Shown one piece after another: positions 26,045 to 34,903 of a stretch of DNA of 64,000 bases. A program made the translations under genes and the position numbers. The notes under the pieces are model-generated. The model was given only the letters and a program-made list of their open reading frames with translations, was not told the DNA's origin and did no database searches. The stretch is from Fischerella muscicola PCC 7414. Lineage in GTDB: Bacteria; Cyanobacteriota; Cyanobacteriia; Cyanobacteriales; Nostocaceae. The stretch's first letter is position 1. Each line of letters opens with the position of its first letter. The stretch spans positions 83,507 to 147,506 of the forward strand of contig NZ_AJLK01000073.1 of assembly GCF_000317205.1 (NCBI RefSeq), given 5' to 3'.

Positions 26045-26694
26045 AAGTCGTTCAGAAGGCAGAAGGCAGGAGGCAGAAGGCAGGAGAAACGGCGCGGATT
26101 ATCACCTTCACCATGCGCCTGATAACTGTACCCTACGGGAAGCCTATGAGCGCGTCTACACTGTTTACTGTTCACTGATTTAAGTTAACTCTTATTTATT
26201 TAGTTATGGGATAATATTTTAGTAACTTGCTCAGGAAGCATCATCATATGTGCAAAAAATCCCTGGCGATTGAAAATCGCAGTTATACAGGCAAACTCCG
26301 CCTGGTATTGTTATATCAACTCGTGCAGGTGGGTTGAGTTTGTGTAACTTGGTTGAAATCGCCAAGTTGCCAAGTTGGGATGATCCCTTTGTTCAGGTTT
26401 CAATAAAGAGAATTTAAATACGCAAATCGAATATTTTTGGGCTTAGATTTTCAAGCGATTGGGTGAGTAGCTGAGAATTATATCAAGATTAAAGAAGGAT
26501 AAAATATTACTTCACCAACCCAAAATTGTCAATTATTGGTTAGGTTAAGATTCAAAGTAAAAAGGGAAATAATTACATTTTTCTCCTTACCTTTGACTCA
26601 CCTACAAAAAACTTTGGTGAACTTATTCATATCCTTCCTCTGAACGTTGCTCACACCCTGAATTAATGCCGTTGTTAGACTTGTGTGGTGTTAC
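26045..26694. other. 650-base gap with repeats and a cluster of small hairpins
   Basis: At 26,050-26,085 there is a GGCAGAAGGCAGGAG tandem repeat, and at about 26,125-26,160 the dispersed GGGAAGCCTATGAGCGCGTC repeat (an inverted copy lies at 48,737-48,765). Between 26,266 and 26,368 three small stem-loops occur in a row (GCGATT/AATCGC, CAGGC/GCCTG, AACTTGG/CCAAGTT). No protein gene is convincing. Confidence 0.5.
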
Positions 26695-29250
26695 ATGCAA
26701 CAGAGGCGGATTAGACAAATACCTCCTTCCATGTTTCCCTTTGAGGTTATCAAACCCAATGGAAATGTATTATCTGTGGCTTTCGGTGCGGATAGCGATG
26801 ATCCCTTAGCAGATTCCCGCATTCCTTATCAAATGCGACAAGCTGATCGAAATGTGCGGCGAGAATTGGAAAATCAATTAGAAGCATTCCGCTGGCTTTT
26901 GATTGTTGGACAAGCAGGAATCGGGAAAACTCGAGAAGCCGCTGAATTAGCACAGCTTTATAACCGAGAAGGCTGGACAGTTCTTTGGCTTAAATCTGAT
27001 GGATGGATAGATGAACCAAACCAAGAGCAACTACAAAAAATTGCTGCTAATCGCAAGTTGCTGTTTGTGCTTGATAATCTCCATCAGAGGATACACGATC
27101 GCTTCCCCAAACTGCCCCTCGGACTAGAGGAATCTGAGTTATCCCCTTTGACTGTGCCTTTACAACAGCGACTGTGGCGAGTTCTAGAAGTTTATGAACA
27201 GTTCTGCGGTCAGGATAAAATACGGGTAATTGCCACTGCTGCGAGTGAATGGGAAAAACTGCAACAGAAGCGTTTTCAGGTTTATCACTTACCAGAACCG
27301 GAAAATGCAGCAATTGTTCAGTTATTAAGTAATACTGTTCCTCAAACTAAGATCAAAACTAACGAAGAAGATTATTTAGCGATCGCCCAGAAAAATGACC
27401 ACACTTTCACAAATGTGGTTGTGAATCTTCGTAGTTTGAGAAACAAAGGCTTATCTTTAACCTCTAATAATTACATCGAAACTAGCCAACAGACTTGGGA
27501 AAAGTGCTACGCAGATGCAATCAAAAAACATCCAGCTAGCCGATATATTTACGATGCTGTAGATTTGCTACAACAATTTAATCTTGCAGTTGAACGATTC
27601 ATCCTAGAACCAGCTACTTTATTAATGATCGGGGATCAGTCCCAGCAACAGTTACAGCATCGTTGGCTAATTCGCAGAGTCTTAAATGATCTGATTGAAA
27701 GTGAACACATCCTTAATCCTCGCCAAGGACAAATAGAAGCCAAAGGTAGGCAGGTGGATGCTAATCAATATGTTGATTCCCTATTCCACTTGGTTTTGCG
27801 GCTAACAGATAAATATCCCCAGCAAATGCTGGGTAAACTCTTTACTTTTGGCTGTCAACTCTTAAACTTTAATCACCCCAAACAAGCCCTAACTTGCTTC
27901 GATCATCTCCTCACCTTCAACTGTGAAATCTCTGATATTTGGTTTTACCGAGGTATCGCACTGTACTTATTAGCAAATTATGAAGAAGCAGTTGCATCCT
28001 ATGACAAAGCCCTAGCTTTTAAAAGTAACTCCTACCAAGCTTGGTATAATCGGAGCCTAGCATTGCACCTATCGGGATGCTATGAAGAAGCAGTTGATTC
28101 CTATGATCAGGCGCTTGCCATTAAGCCTAACCTAGATCAGGCTTGGTATAACCGAGGCATTGCTCTGTATTTTTTGGGACGTGATCAAGAAGCAGTAGTT
28201 TCCTACGACAAAGCACTAGCTATCAAACCAGACTATTACCAAGCTTATTACAGCCGATGTCAAGCCCTGGAGAACTTGGGACGCTATGAAGAGGCTGTTG
28301 CTTCCTACGAGCAAGTACTGGCGCTTAAACCCGACCATTATCAAGCTTGGTATCACAAAGGTAATGCATTGTATGCCTTAAAACATTACGACGAGGCAGT
28401 TACTTCCTATGACCAAGCCTTGGCGCTCAAACCCGACTATTATCAAGCTTGGTACAACGGGAGTGTAGTCCTATATCTGTTGGGATTATACGAGGAAGTG
28501 GTTACATCCTGTGACAAAGTAGTAGCACTTAAACCCGACCATTACCAAGCCTGGTATAACATGGGCAATGCGTTGTATTTTTTGAGACACTACGAAGAGG
28601 CAGTTGCTGCTTACGACAAAGTGCTGCTGATCAAGCCAGACTATGACCAAGCCTGGTACAACCGCAGTGTAGCCTTATATCCCTTGGGCTTTTATCAAGA
28701 AGTAGTTACATCGTGCGATAAAGCAGTGGCGATCGCACCAGACCACTATAAAGCCTGGTACAACAAAGGCAATGGGCTATACTCCTTGGGCAAATACAAA
28801 GAAGCACTAGCTTCTTACGATCAAGCACTAGCAATCAAGCCTGATTATTACGAAGCTTGGTACAACCGGGGTGTAGTCATGGGAAATTTGGGAGACTACA
28901 AAGAAGCAGTAGCTTCCTACAACAAAGTATTAGCAATCCAACCTCACAATTACCAAGCTTGGTATAGCCGAGGTAATGCACTGAATAAGTTGGGTTGTTT
29001 TGAAGAAGCACTGACTAGCCTGAACAAGGCAATTGAACTTGCTCCTGATTCCTTTGAAGCTCACTACAATAAAGCTTGCTGTTATGCTTTGCAAGCCAAT
29101 GCTGAGTTGATGCTTGCAAGCTTGCAAAGAGCTATTAATCTCAATCCTAAATGTCGAGAGATGGTAAAAACCGACGCAAATTTTCAAAAATTTCTCCAAG
29201 ATGAGCGGTTTCAGGCGCTGATTATGAAGGGATCAGGGATTGGGGATTAG
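26695..29250 (+). CDS. STAND-type P-loop NTPase with C-terminal TPR array
   Basis: 851 residues. GQAGIGKT at residues 72-79 is a Walker A motif and KLLFVLDNLH at about 122 a Walker B-like strand, as in NACHT/AAA-like STAND signalling ATPases. A helical region of about 200 residues follows. Then come twelve 34-residue TPRs from about residue 415, each with WYNRG-type starts and an EAVxSYDxALxIKP body, ending with the KFLQDERFQALI closing helix often seen in cyanobacterial TPR proteins. ATG 26695 is my choice; GTG 26683 and ATG 26731 are alternatives and none has a ribosome site. It is a single gene, with no adjacent effector. It may be a sensor or defence protein, which is inference. Confidence 0.85.
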   Translation: MQQRRIRQIPPSMFPFEVIKPNGNVLSVAFGADSDDPLADSRIPYQMRQADRNVRRELENQLEAFRWLLIVGQAGIGKTREAAELAQLYNREGWTVLWLKSDGWIDEPNQEQLQKIAANRKLLFVLDNLHQRIHDRFPKLPLGLEESELSPLTVPLQQRLWRVLEVYEQFCGQDKIRVIATAASEWEKLQQKRFQVYHLPEPENAAIVQLLSNTVPQTKIKTNEEDYLAIAQKNDHTFTNVVVNLRSLRNKGLSLTSNNYIETSQQTWEKCYADAIKKHPASRYIYDAVDLLQQFNLAVERFILEPATLLMIGDQSQQQLQHRWLIRRVLNDLIESEHILNPRQGQIEAKGRQVDANQYVDSLFHLVLRLTDKYPQQMLGKLFTFGCQLLNFNHPKQALTCFDHLLTFNCEISDIWFYRGIALYLLANYEEAVASYDKALAFKSNSYQAWYNRSLALHLSGCYEEAVDSYDQALAIKPNLDQAWYNRGIALYFLGRDQEAVVSYDKALAIKPDYYQAYYSRCQALENLGRYEEAVASYEQVLALKPDHYQAWYHKGNALYALKHYDEAVTSYDQALALKPDYYQAWYNGSVVLYLLGLYEEVVTSCDKVVALKPDHYQAWYNMGNALYFLRHYEEAVAAYDKVLLIKPDYDQAWYNRSVALYPLGFYQEVVTSCDKAVAIAPDHYKAWYNKGNGLYSLGKYKEALASYDQALAIKPDYYEAWYNRGVVMGNLGDYKEAVASYNKVLAIQPHNYQAWYSRGNALNKLGCFEEALTSLNKAIELAPDSFEAHYNKACCYALQANAELMLASLQRAINLNPKCREMVKTDANFQKFLQDERFQALIMKGSGIGD

Positions 29251-29468
29251 GGATTGTGGTCTTTGGTGTGCCACTTTTTTAAGATACAAGGGTGCGTTAG
29301 CCTACGGCATAACACACCCTACTACTACTACAGGTTTAAAATGCCAAGAGATTTATCTTATCGAAGCAGTATTGGAACGCATTTCAGTTAAATTGCATGA
29401 GAATAAGAGATTTACACGATAAAACCTGTACTTTTGAATTAAAAATCTGTTTTATGAGTTGTGAAGCT

Positions 29469-29549
29469 AATTTACAACTCAGAAACTTAATTTACGACTC
29501 AGAAACTTAATTTGCGAGTTGCAAAACCTAATTTACAACTCACAAACCT
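29469..29549. repeat. Four 20-21-base direct repeats
   Basis: Units of AATTTACAACTCAGAAACTT start at 29469, 29489, 29509 and 29530, with the third unit one base longer. They lie between the STAND gene and the converging DUF1636 gene. The text ACAACTC/GAGTTGT also allows short inverted pairing. Confidence 0.8.
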
Positions 29550-29558
29550 GACTTAACT

Positions 29559-29984
29559 TCAAGATAACGAGGGAATTCTGGCTAAAATACCTTTTTTGAG
29601 AGGTTCGGGACGTTCTGACCAAGGTAACAAACCATCAGGTTTATCATAGTATTTGCTAGCACATTCGAGAATCGCAGCCGCACTATCATCTATTGGTAAA
29701 TCTCCAAACATATAAGTTAGTTTTCCAGAACCAGCGAAGGCGACAACACAGGAATGACTGCAAGCACTCATGCATTCTACTTCTTGAATCGGAAACTCAT
29801 CTTTGAGATGCCAATCTTGAGCTAATTGTTGAAGTTGATTTGATAACTTTTGTCCACCACTTTCACCGACTCGCTTCCCATCTTGCCAGACGCTTGCACA
29901 AGTCTTGCATACAAATAGAGTATGAGAGGGTTGCTGAGTATTATTATGTGTAGAAGTTGGAGAAGTATTTGTGGCTGTGGTCAT
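29559..29984 (-). CDS. DUF1636 metal/Fe-S-type protein, B12-regulated
   Basis: A 141-residue protein of the DUF1636 family (ferredoxin/thioredoxin-like fold). Its cysteines are LFVCKTC at about 26-29, VECMSACSHSC at about 69-77, and ILECASKYY near the end. They are spaced as for binding a metal or an Fe-S cluster. The first 20 residues are Thr/Ser/Asn-rich and disordered. A cobalamin riboswitch lies directly upstream on the same strand, so expression should fall when B12 is plentiful. Family members often occur near cobalt or B12 genes. This supports a role in cobalt handling or B12 replacement, but the biochemical function is unknown. Confidence 0.88.
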   Translation of the reverse strand: MTTATNTSPTSTHNNTQQPSHTLFVCKTCASVWQDGKRVGESGGQKLSNQLQQLAQDWHLKDEFPIQEVECMSACSHSCVVAFAGSGKLTYMFGDLPIDDSAAAILECASKYYDKPDGLLPWSERPEPLKKGILARIPSLS

Positions 29985-30014
29985 CTGTACCTCGCAGATA
30001 TTTTAGAAGTAAAA

Positions 30015-30131
30015 TCAACTTCGGCGGGCATCCTGACTTACTTTGTTAAGTTCACAGTTGCGGGACAGCGCCGGACTTACACCGGACTTTCCCCGTTACC
30101 TCTAGTGGCTGCTCCCCAATAGAACCGAATG
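30015..30131 (-). promoter_or_regulatory. Cobalamin riboswitch
   Basis: On the minus strand the conserved B12-element blocks occur in order: AGCAGCCACTAGAGG, GGGGAAAGTCCGGTGTAAG, CCGGCGCTGTCCCGCAACTG and GTCAGGATGCCCGCC. After this, GAAGT-TGATTTT-ACTTC may form part of the expression platform. The DUF1636 start codon is 30 bases further on. Confidence 0.93.
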
Positions 30132-30190
30132 TTTTTTATCTTAACGTGATTTTGACAAGGCAGTTTGTTGGGTCAGTTGTGGGCGGTTTT

Positions 30191-30236
30191 TAAACGCAGA
30201 GGGACGCAGAGGCTAACGCAAAGGAACGCAGAGTTA
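30191..30236. repeat. AACGCAGAGG dispersed repeat, second copy
   Basis: AACGCAGAGGGACGCAGAGG and two shorter partial copies. It is related to 5381-5470. Confidence 0.6.
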
Positions 30237-30240
30237 GTCT

Positions 30241-31047
30241 TTATACTTTGGCTGGTGTTGGTAAATCTACTTGCAACCGCTTAAACATCGCTTGCCGTCC
30301 TTGCATTGCTAAGGTGTCATCTATCGGTGATAGAGTGATAGGCTGCTGATATTTTAGTCTCAGTGCAGTTTGAATTAACCAATCTGCCACAAAGGGATTT
30401 TTTGGTAACAGAGGGCCATGAGAATAAGTAGCGATCGCATTCTGATAAAATACTCCCTCTGTACCATCTTCACCATTGTTGCCTAAGCCATAGACTACAC
30501 GTCCTAGTGCTTCTACTTTGCCCAGCTTAGTACGTCCACCGTGATTTTCAAATCCGATTAGGTATGGTTTGCTACCCGTCATTTCTTGGAGATCCCGCGC
30601 TAAACGAGTTGCAGTGACTTCCACGACTAAGTTTCCGATACAGCGGCGGACGTTTTCGCCTGGGTGTACTGATACGATGTCTAATATGCCTAAGCCCTGA
30701 ATGCGTTGTCCAAAACCTGGTTCATAGTAATGTCCCAACAGTTGGGGTGAACCACAGGTAAAGACGCCGGGAGTACCATTTTCAATTTTTTCGCGCATTG
30801 CTTCTGCTTTCGCACCTTGCAAGTCACGCATGACAATTTCTTGTTGACGGTCTTGGGCGCCACCACCCACAATTAAATCTACAGATTTAATATCGTCGGC
30901 TGTAGCATTTTGGTCTAAGGGCAAAACCTTGACATTGTATCCCCGCCACTGGCAACGGCGTTCTAAGACGATAACATTACCGCGATCGCCGTAGGTACTC
31001 ATGAGCGTAGGATATAGCCAACCAATGGTCAGTTCATATTGTTTCAT
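30241..31047 (-). CDS. GatD/CobQ-like type 1 glutamine amidotransferase
   Basis: 268 residues from ATG 31047 (MKQYELTIGWLYPTLM). The earlier in-frame ATG is rejected because its 23 extra codons come from a GGGGATTGGGGATC repeat. The class I amidotransferase core has GVFTCGSPQLLGHYYE with Cys98 as nucleophile and TYSHGPLLPKNP with the late His. The LMSTYGDRGN start and overall length match GatD, which with MurT amidates lipid II. No murT gene is in this window, so the partner must lie elsewhere or the role differs. A CobQ/CobB-like role is less likely because there is no synthetase domain. Confidence 0.85.
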   Translation of the reverse strand: MKQYELTIGWLYPTLMSTYGDRGNVIVLERRCQWRGYNVKVLPLDQNATADDIKSVDLIVGGGAQDRQQEIVMRDLQGAKAEAMREKIENGTPGVFTCGSPQLLGHYYEPGFGQRIQGLGILDIVSVHPGENVRRCIGNLVVEVTATRLARDLQEMTGSKPYLIGFENHGGRTKLGKVEALGRVVYGLGNNGEDGTEGVFYQNAIATYSHGPLLPKNPFVADWLIQTALRLKYQQPITLSPIDDTLAMQGRQAMFKRLQVDLPTPAKV

Positions 31048-31056
31048 AATTTTAGG

Positions 31057-31200
31057 GATTGGGGATTGGGGATCGGGGATTGGGGAATGGGAAGAAAAGG
31101 GAGACAAGGAGGACAAGGGAGAATATTTTTGATTGATTCACCGCGTCTTTTCCCAATGCCCCTTTCCCTATTTCCTGTTCCCTGTTCCCCAATCCCTTTG
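31057..31200. repeat. GGGGATTGGGGATC and CCAATGCCCC repeats
   Basis: Purine-rich and pyrimidine-rich units with partial complementarity lie between the divergent amidotransferase and prfB genes. AGGGAGACAAGGAGGACAAG is the inverse of the CCCTTGTC repeat type. Confidence 0.65.
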
Positions 31201-31317
31201 TACGAGGATATTATAGATAAGATCAGAGATACCAATATAAAGAAAAAGCAATCTCTATTGACAAAATGCCGCAAATCTACGCTTAAAATATAAAGCGCGC
31301 TCTTATTAGCAAGAACT

Positions 31318-32437
31318 ATGGAAGTACTAGAACTAAAACGCGAAATTGAAACGTTGTGTGATCGCCTGGGTAAAACCCAGGACTATCTTTGACATCCCCG
31401 CACTCACAGCTAAAATTCAAGACTTGGAACAAATAGCAGCACAACCAGAATTCTGGGAAGATCAAGTCAAAGCCCAAGCAACGCTGCAAGAACTGAATGA
31501 TTTAAAAGCACATCTTCAACAATACGAACAGTGGCAAAGTAGCATAGAAGACACAAAAGCAGTATTAGAGCTTTTAGAGTTAGAAACCGATGAAGCACTA
31601 CTGCAAGAAGCAGAAGCTACTGTCACTAAGCTAAATCGAGAACTCGATCAGTGGGAGTTGCAACAGTTACTCTCTGGCCCTTATGACGAAAAAGGCGCAG
31701 TTCTGACTATTAACGCTGGTGCTGGTGGTACTGATGCTCAAGACTGGGCAGAAATGCTACTGCGGATGTATACCCGTTGGGCAGAAAATCATGGCTACAA
31801 GGTAAATTTAACAGATGAGTCCGAGGGGGATGAAGCAGGTATAAAATCAGCAACTATAGAAATTACAGGTCGTTATGCCTATGGATACTTGCGGTCTGAG
31901 ACAGGTACCCATCGCTTGGTCAGAATTTCACCTTTTAATGCCAATGGTAAGCGCCAAACCAGTTTCGCTGGGGTAGAGGTAATGCCCCAATTAGATAACT
32001 CGGTGCAATTGGAGATTCCCGAAAAAGACTTAGAAATCACCACATCTAGGTCTGGTGGTAAAGGTGGGCAGAATGTCAACAAGGTAGAAACTGCTGTACG
32101 CATTGTTCACATTCCCACTGGTATTGCTGTGCGTTGTACAGAAGAACGTAGCCAATTGCAAAATAAAGAAAAAGCCCTTGCCCGCCTGAAAGCGAAGTTG
32201 CTAGTCATTGCTCAAGAACAACACGCCAAAGAAATTGCCGAAATTCGCGGTGATATGGTGGAAGCTTCTTGGGGCAATCAGATCCGTAACTACGTATTCC
32301 ATCCTTACCAGATGGTAAAGGATTTACGTACCAATGTTGAAACAACTGCGATCGTTGATGTGATGAATGGTGAACTAGATATGTTCATCCAAGCTTACCT
32401 GCGGCAAGAAAATCAGTTGGTAGAAGCGGCAGTCTAA
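31318..32437 (+). CDS. prfB: Peptide chain release factor 2, with programmed +1 frameshift
   Basis: RF2 ends translation at UGA and UAA codons. The true gene begins at ATG 31318 and reads 24 codons to CTT, then meets TGA at 31390-31392. A +1 shift at CTT-T continues as GAC from 31391, and the frame runs to 32437, giving about 372 residues. CAGGACTATCTTTGAC supplies the known slippery site with an AGGA Shine-Dalgarno-like element. RF2 hallmarks follow: HRLVRISPF with the SPF tripeptide and [11 protein letters not shown] with GGQ. The shift autoregulates RF2 level. It heads the prfB-DUF3285-ybeY-dgkA-trpG series. Confidence 0.96.
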
Positions 32438-32452
32438 GTTAGTAGTTAGTGG

Positions 32453-32482
32453 GTAGAGACGCGATGTTCCTCGCGTCTGTAC
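32453..32482. repeat. GTAGAGACGCGA palindromic repeat
   Basis: GTAGAGACGCGA-TGTTCC-TCGCGTCTGTAC forms a near-perfect hairpin. Related copies lie at 36,401-36,428, 43,169-43,196, 48,821-48,850 and 53,625-53,651. Confidence 0.8.
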
Positions 32483-32534
32483 ATTAGTAGTTAGTTGTTA
32501 GTAGTAGGGGCGCACACCTGTGCGCCCGTATAGT

Positions 32535-32725
32535 TGTTAGTTTACTAACAATCAACAACCAACCACCAACCATCAACAACCAACCATCAACAACCAACAA
32601 TCAACCACCAACAATCAACCACCAACCACCAACCAACAACCAACAACCAACAATCACCAACCAACAACCAACCACCAACAACCAACCATCAACAACCAAC
32701 AATCAACCACCAACCATTAACTAAA
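32535..32725. repeat. CAACCA/CAACAACCAAC tandem array
   Basis: Nearly 200 bases of CAACCACCAAC, CAACCATCAAC and CAACCAACAAC units, the complement of the TTGTTGG type, between prfB and the DUF3285 gene. Confidence 0.85.
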
Positions 32726-32767
32726 CAAACTGTTACATTTAAATAAGATAATTGTCATCAAATCATT

Positions 32768-32923
32768 ATGAGCAATTCTCCTTCTGATGAACGTCAACCC
32801 AGCTATGTCAAACTCGCGATGCGAAACATGGTGCAAAAGCGACTTACTTCCCTTAAGCATTTTGTACTGACTACTGTTGGGCTGTTAGCTGTCCTTATCG
32901 GTCTTGCTTATCTGACTCGCTGA
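32768..32923 (+). CDS. DUF3285 family small membrane protein
   Basis: A 51-residue protein reading MSNSPSDERQPSYVKLAMRN and ending in a single hydrophobic span (VLTTVGLLAVLIGLAYLTR). This text matches the cyanobacterial DUF3285 family, which commonly sits beside prfB and ybeY, as here. The N-terminus is polar and the KRLTSLKHF segment is amphipathic before the membrane helix, so it is likely a single-pass inner-membrane protein. Function is unknown. It is easy to miss because it is short; its end is 40 bases from the ybeY start. Confidence 0.88.
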   Translation: MSNSPSDERQPSYVKLAMRNMVQKRLTSLKHFVLTTVGLLAVLIGLAYLTR

Positions 32924-32963
32924 TCATAAACTATCACTTTCACTACAGGAGATTTTTCGGCTG

Positions 32964-33491
32964 GTGCAAGTTGAAGTATATGTACAGGATTGTCTCAGTG
33001 AATATTCGCAATCGGAAAGTATAAAGATTGAGGATATAGAAATCCCAATTACTGCTCAAACATGGGAAAATTGGTTCAATTGCTGGTTGGAAATATTACA
33101 ACCAAATATTTCATCTGCGGCAAATTATGAAATTGGGTTGCGTTTGACCAACGATTCTGAAATTCAAGAGTTAAACGCTCAGTATCGTCAACAAAACAAG
33201 CCTACAGACGTTTTATCCTTTGCGGCATTAGAGGTAGACTCTCCTATGCCAAGTGAAGCGTTTGCTTCTATGCCTTTATATCTTGGTGACATTGTTATTT
33301 CTATTGATACAGCACAGCAACAAGCTCAAAAACAGGGGCATACTTTGGTAACAGAACTAGCTTGGCTGGCAAGTCACGGATTGTTACATCTGCTGGGCTG
33401 GGATCACCCGGACGAAGAAAGTTTAGAAAGAATGCTAAAACAGCAAGTAAAATTACTGAAGTCAATAGGTATTTCTATTGACATAGAATAG
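32964..33491 (+). CDS. ybeY: Endoribonuclease YbeY
   Basis: YbeY is a zinc-dependent single-strand RNase needed for 16S rRNA 3' maturation and ribosome quality control. The 175-residue protein holds the metal motif HGLLHLLGWDHPDEE near residue 131, with three His residues at the right spacing, and the upstream QNKPTDVLSFAALE segment. The start is a GTG (MQVEVYVQD) with AGGAGA eleven bases upstream. The N-terminus carries about 20 residues more than E. coli YbeY. It lies between the DUF3285 gene and dgkA. Confidence 0.95.
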   Translation: MQVEVYVQDCLSEYSQSESIKIEDIEIPITAQTWENWFNCWLEILQPNISSAANYEIGLRLTNDSEIQELNAQYRQQNKPTDVLSFAALEVDSPMPSEAFASMPLYLGDIVISIDTAQQQAQKQGHTLVTELAWLASHGLLHLLGWDHPDEESLERMLKQQVKLLKSIGISIDIE

Positions 33492-33638
33492 CATCATTTG
33501 CCTGTATATTTAAAGTGCGACTTCCTAGTTGTTCTCTATATAATGATTCAGTAGAAAATTGGCAGAAATCTCGATTTCATTATTAAAATCGGCACATATT
33601 CCCCGTTCAACCACTCTGCTGCTGTATTTTTTAAACTT

Positions 33639-34094
33639 ATGTCCCAACCAGTTTCACCACCACCAACTTCAAACCACTTAGAAACAGTTGTCAGCAAAAA
33701 GCGAGAATTCTCCTGGCAAGTGGCTGCAAATCTATTCGTGAGTTTTAAGTATGCTTGGTGTGGGATAAGTTACGCTTTTCAAACTCAACGCAATTTTCGT
33801 ATTCACGTTGTTATTTGTGTATTAGCACTGGGACTAAGCATTTTTTTACGATTAAAAGCGGTGGAAATAGCAGTCATCAGTATAACTAGTGGTTTAGTTT
33901 TAGCGTTAGAGTTATTAAATACAGCAATTGAGTCAGTAGTTGATTTAACAGTCAAGCAGACCTACCATGAACTAGCAAAAATTGCCAAAGATTGCGCTGC
34001 TGGTGCTGTGTTGATTTCAGCTTGTGTGGCAGTTTTGGTAGCGATCACACTTTTATTTCCTCCTTTGTTAGCCTTGATTTTGTCGGCTTTTTAG
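33639..34094 (+). CDS. dgkA: Diacylglycerol/undecaprenol kinase family protein
   Basis: A small membrane kinase family that phosphorylates diacylglycerol or undecaprenol. The 151-residue protein has a 40-residue cytosolic start, then three hydrophobic helices. LELLNTAIESVVDL near residue 92 contains the catalytic Glu and the E-x-x-x-D pattern, and AKIAKDCAAGAVLI near residue 115 the second signature. NFRIHVVI is the usual entry to helix one. The family in Gram-positive bacteria and cyanobacteria mostly uses undecaprenol, so that substrate is likelier. It follows ybeY in the same direction after 147 bases. Confidence 0.92.
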   Translation: MSQPVSPPPTSNHLETVVSKKREFSWQVAANLFVSFKYAWCGISYAFQTQRNFRIHVVICVLALGLSIFLRLKAVEIAVISITSGLVLALELLNTAIESVVDLTVKQTYHELAKIAKDCAAGAVLISACVAVLVAITLLFPPLLALILSAF

Positions 34095-34119
34095 AGATTT
34101 CTTCCTCCTTCTGATTTGA

Positions 34120-34180
34120 AAGTAACCTCACCCCGGCTACGCTACCCCTCTGGTGAACTCGCAAAGAGGGGCTGTTCTTG
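34120..34180. repeat. CCTCACCCC-GGCTACGC dispersed repeat
   Basis: CTACCCCTCTGGTGAACTCG and AGAGGGGCTG form a partly palindromic tract between dgkA and trpG. A related CCTCACCCC-AGCCCCTCTCCG tract lies near 39,759-39,820. Confidence 0.45.
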
Positions 34181-34294
34181 TGAGATTTTTCTTGGTATCT
34201 TAACAACCAACAATTAACTGCATCATAGCGACACAAAATCTGTAAGAATCAACCACAATGGTATGCAGTGGTTGAGAACTGGAGTTGATTTACA

Positions 34295-34900
34295 GTGCTT
34301 ATCGTGATTGACAATTACGACAGCTTTACCTATAACTTAGTACAGTATTTGGGAGAACTGGCAGTAGAATTCCCAGTAGCAGCAGAGATCAAAGTTTTTC
34401 GTAACGATAAGATTACCCTAGATGAGATTAAAGCCTTAAAGCCAGATGGTGTGGTAATTTCTCCCGGTCCTGGTCGACCGGATGATGCGGGTATTTCTCT
34501 AGATTTAATAGAGAAACTTGGGCCTGACTTACCAATTTTAGGGGTTTGTTTGGGTCATCAAAGTATTGGTCAAGTGTTCGGTGGTAGGATTGTTTCGGCA
34601 CCAGAGTTGATGCACGGCAAAACTTCCCAAGTGTCTCATGCAGGGATTGGTGTTTTCCAAGGATTAGAAAACCCAATTACTGCTACCCGGTATCATAGTT
34701 TGGTAATCGATCGCGACACTTGTCCAGATGTGTTAGAAATCACGGCTTGGGTGGAAGATGGCACAATTATGGGGGTAAGACACAGGAACTATCGTCATAT
34801 AGAAGGCGTCCAATTTCATCCAGAGAGTGTTCTGACATCTTCAGGCAAGCAGTTACTGCGAAACTTTCTTTGTAAATTACAGACGAAAACAAGAGAGTAA
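34295..34900 (+). CDS. trpG: Anthranilate/aminodeoxychorismate synthase glutamine amidotransferase
   Basis: A 201-residue class I glutamine amidotransferase. [20 protein letters not shown] is the TrpG/PabA start. The active site reads [14 protein letters not shown] with Cys85, and [11 protein letters not shown] near residue 171 gives the His-Glu pair. It provides ammonia to TrpE for tryptophan or PabB for folate synthesis; sequence alone does not separate the two. The start is GTG with GGAG ten bases upstream. The MBL-fold gene begins three bases after the stop, so the two are surely co-transcribed, although no functional link is evident. Confidence 0.93.
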   Translation: MLIVIDNYDSFTYNLVQYLGELAVEFPVAAEIKVFRNDKITLDEIKALKPDGVVISPGPGRPDDAGISLDLIEKLGPDLPILGVCLGHQSIGQVFGGRIVSAPELMHGKTSQVSHAGIGVFQGLENPITATRYHSLVIDRDTCPDVLEITAWVEDGTIMGVRHRNYRHIEGVQFHPESVLTSSGKQLLRNFLCKLQTKTRE

Positions 34901-34903
34901 TTA

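Noticed and set aside
26248..26337. 29-codon frame MCKKSLAIENRSYTG and following
   Set aside because: There is no ribosome site and the frame overlaps the three stem-loops. It is no better than chance.
32535..32725. CAACCA array as a possible CRISPR
   Set aside because: There are no unique spacers, and the same unit occurs at several other gaps.
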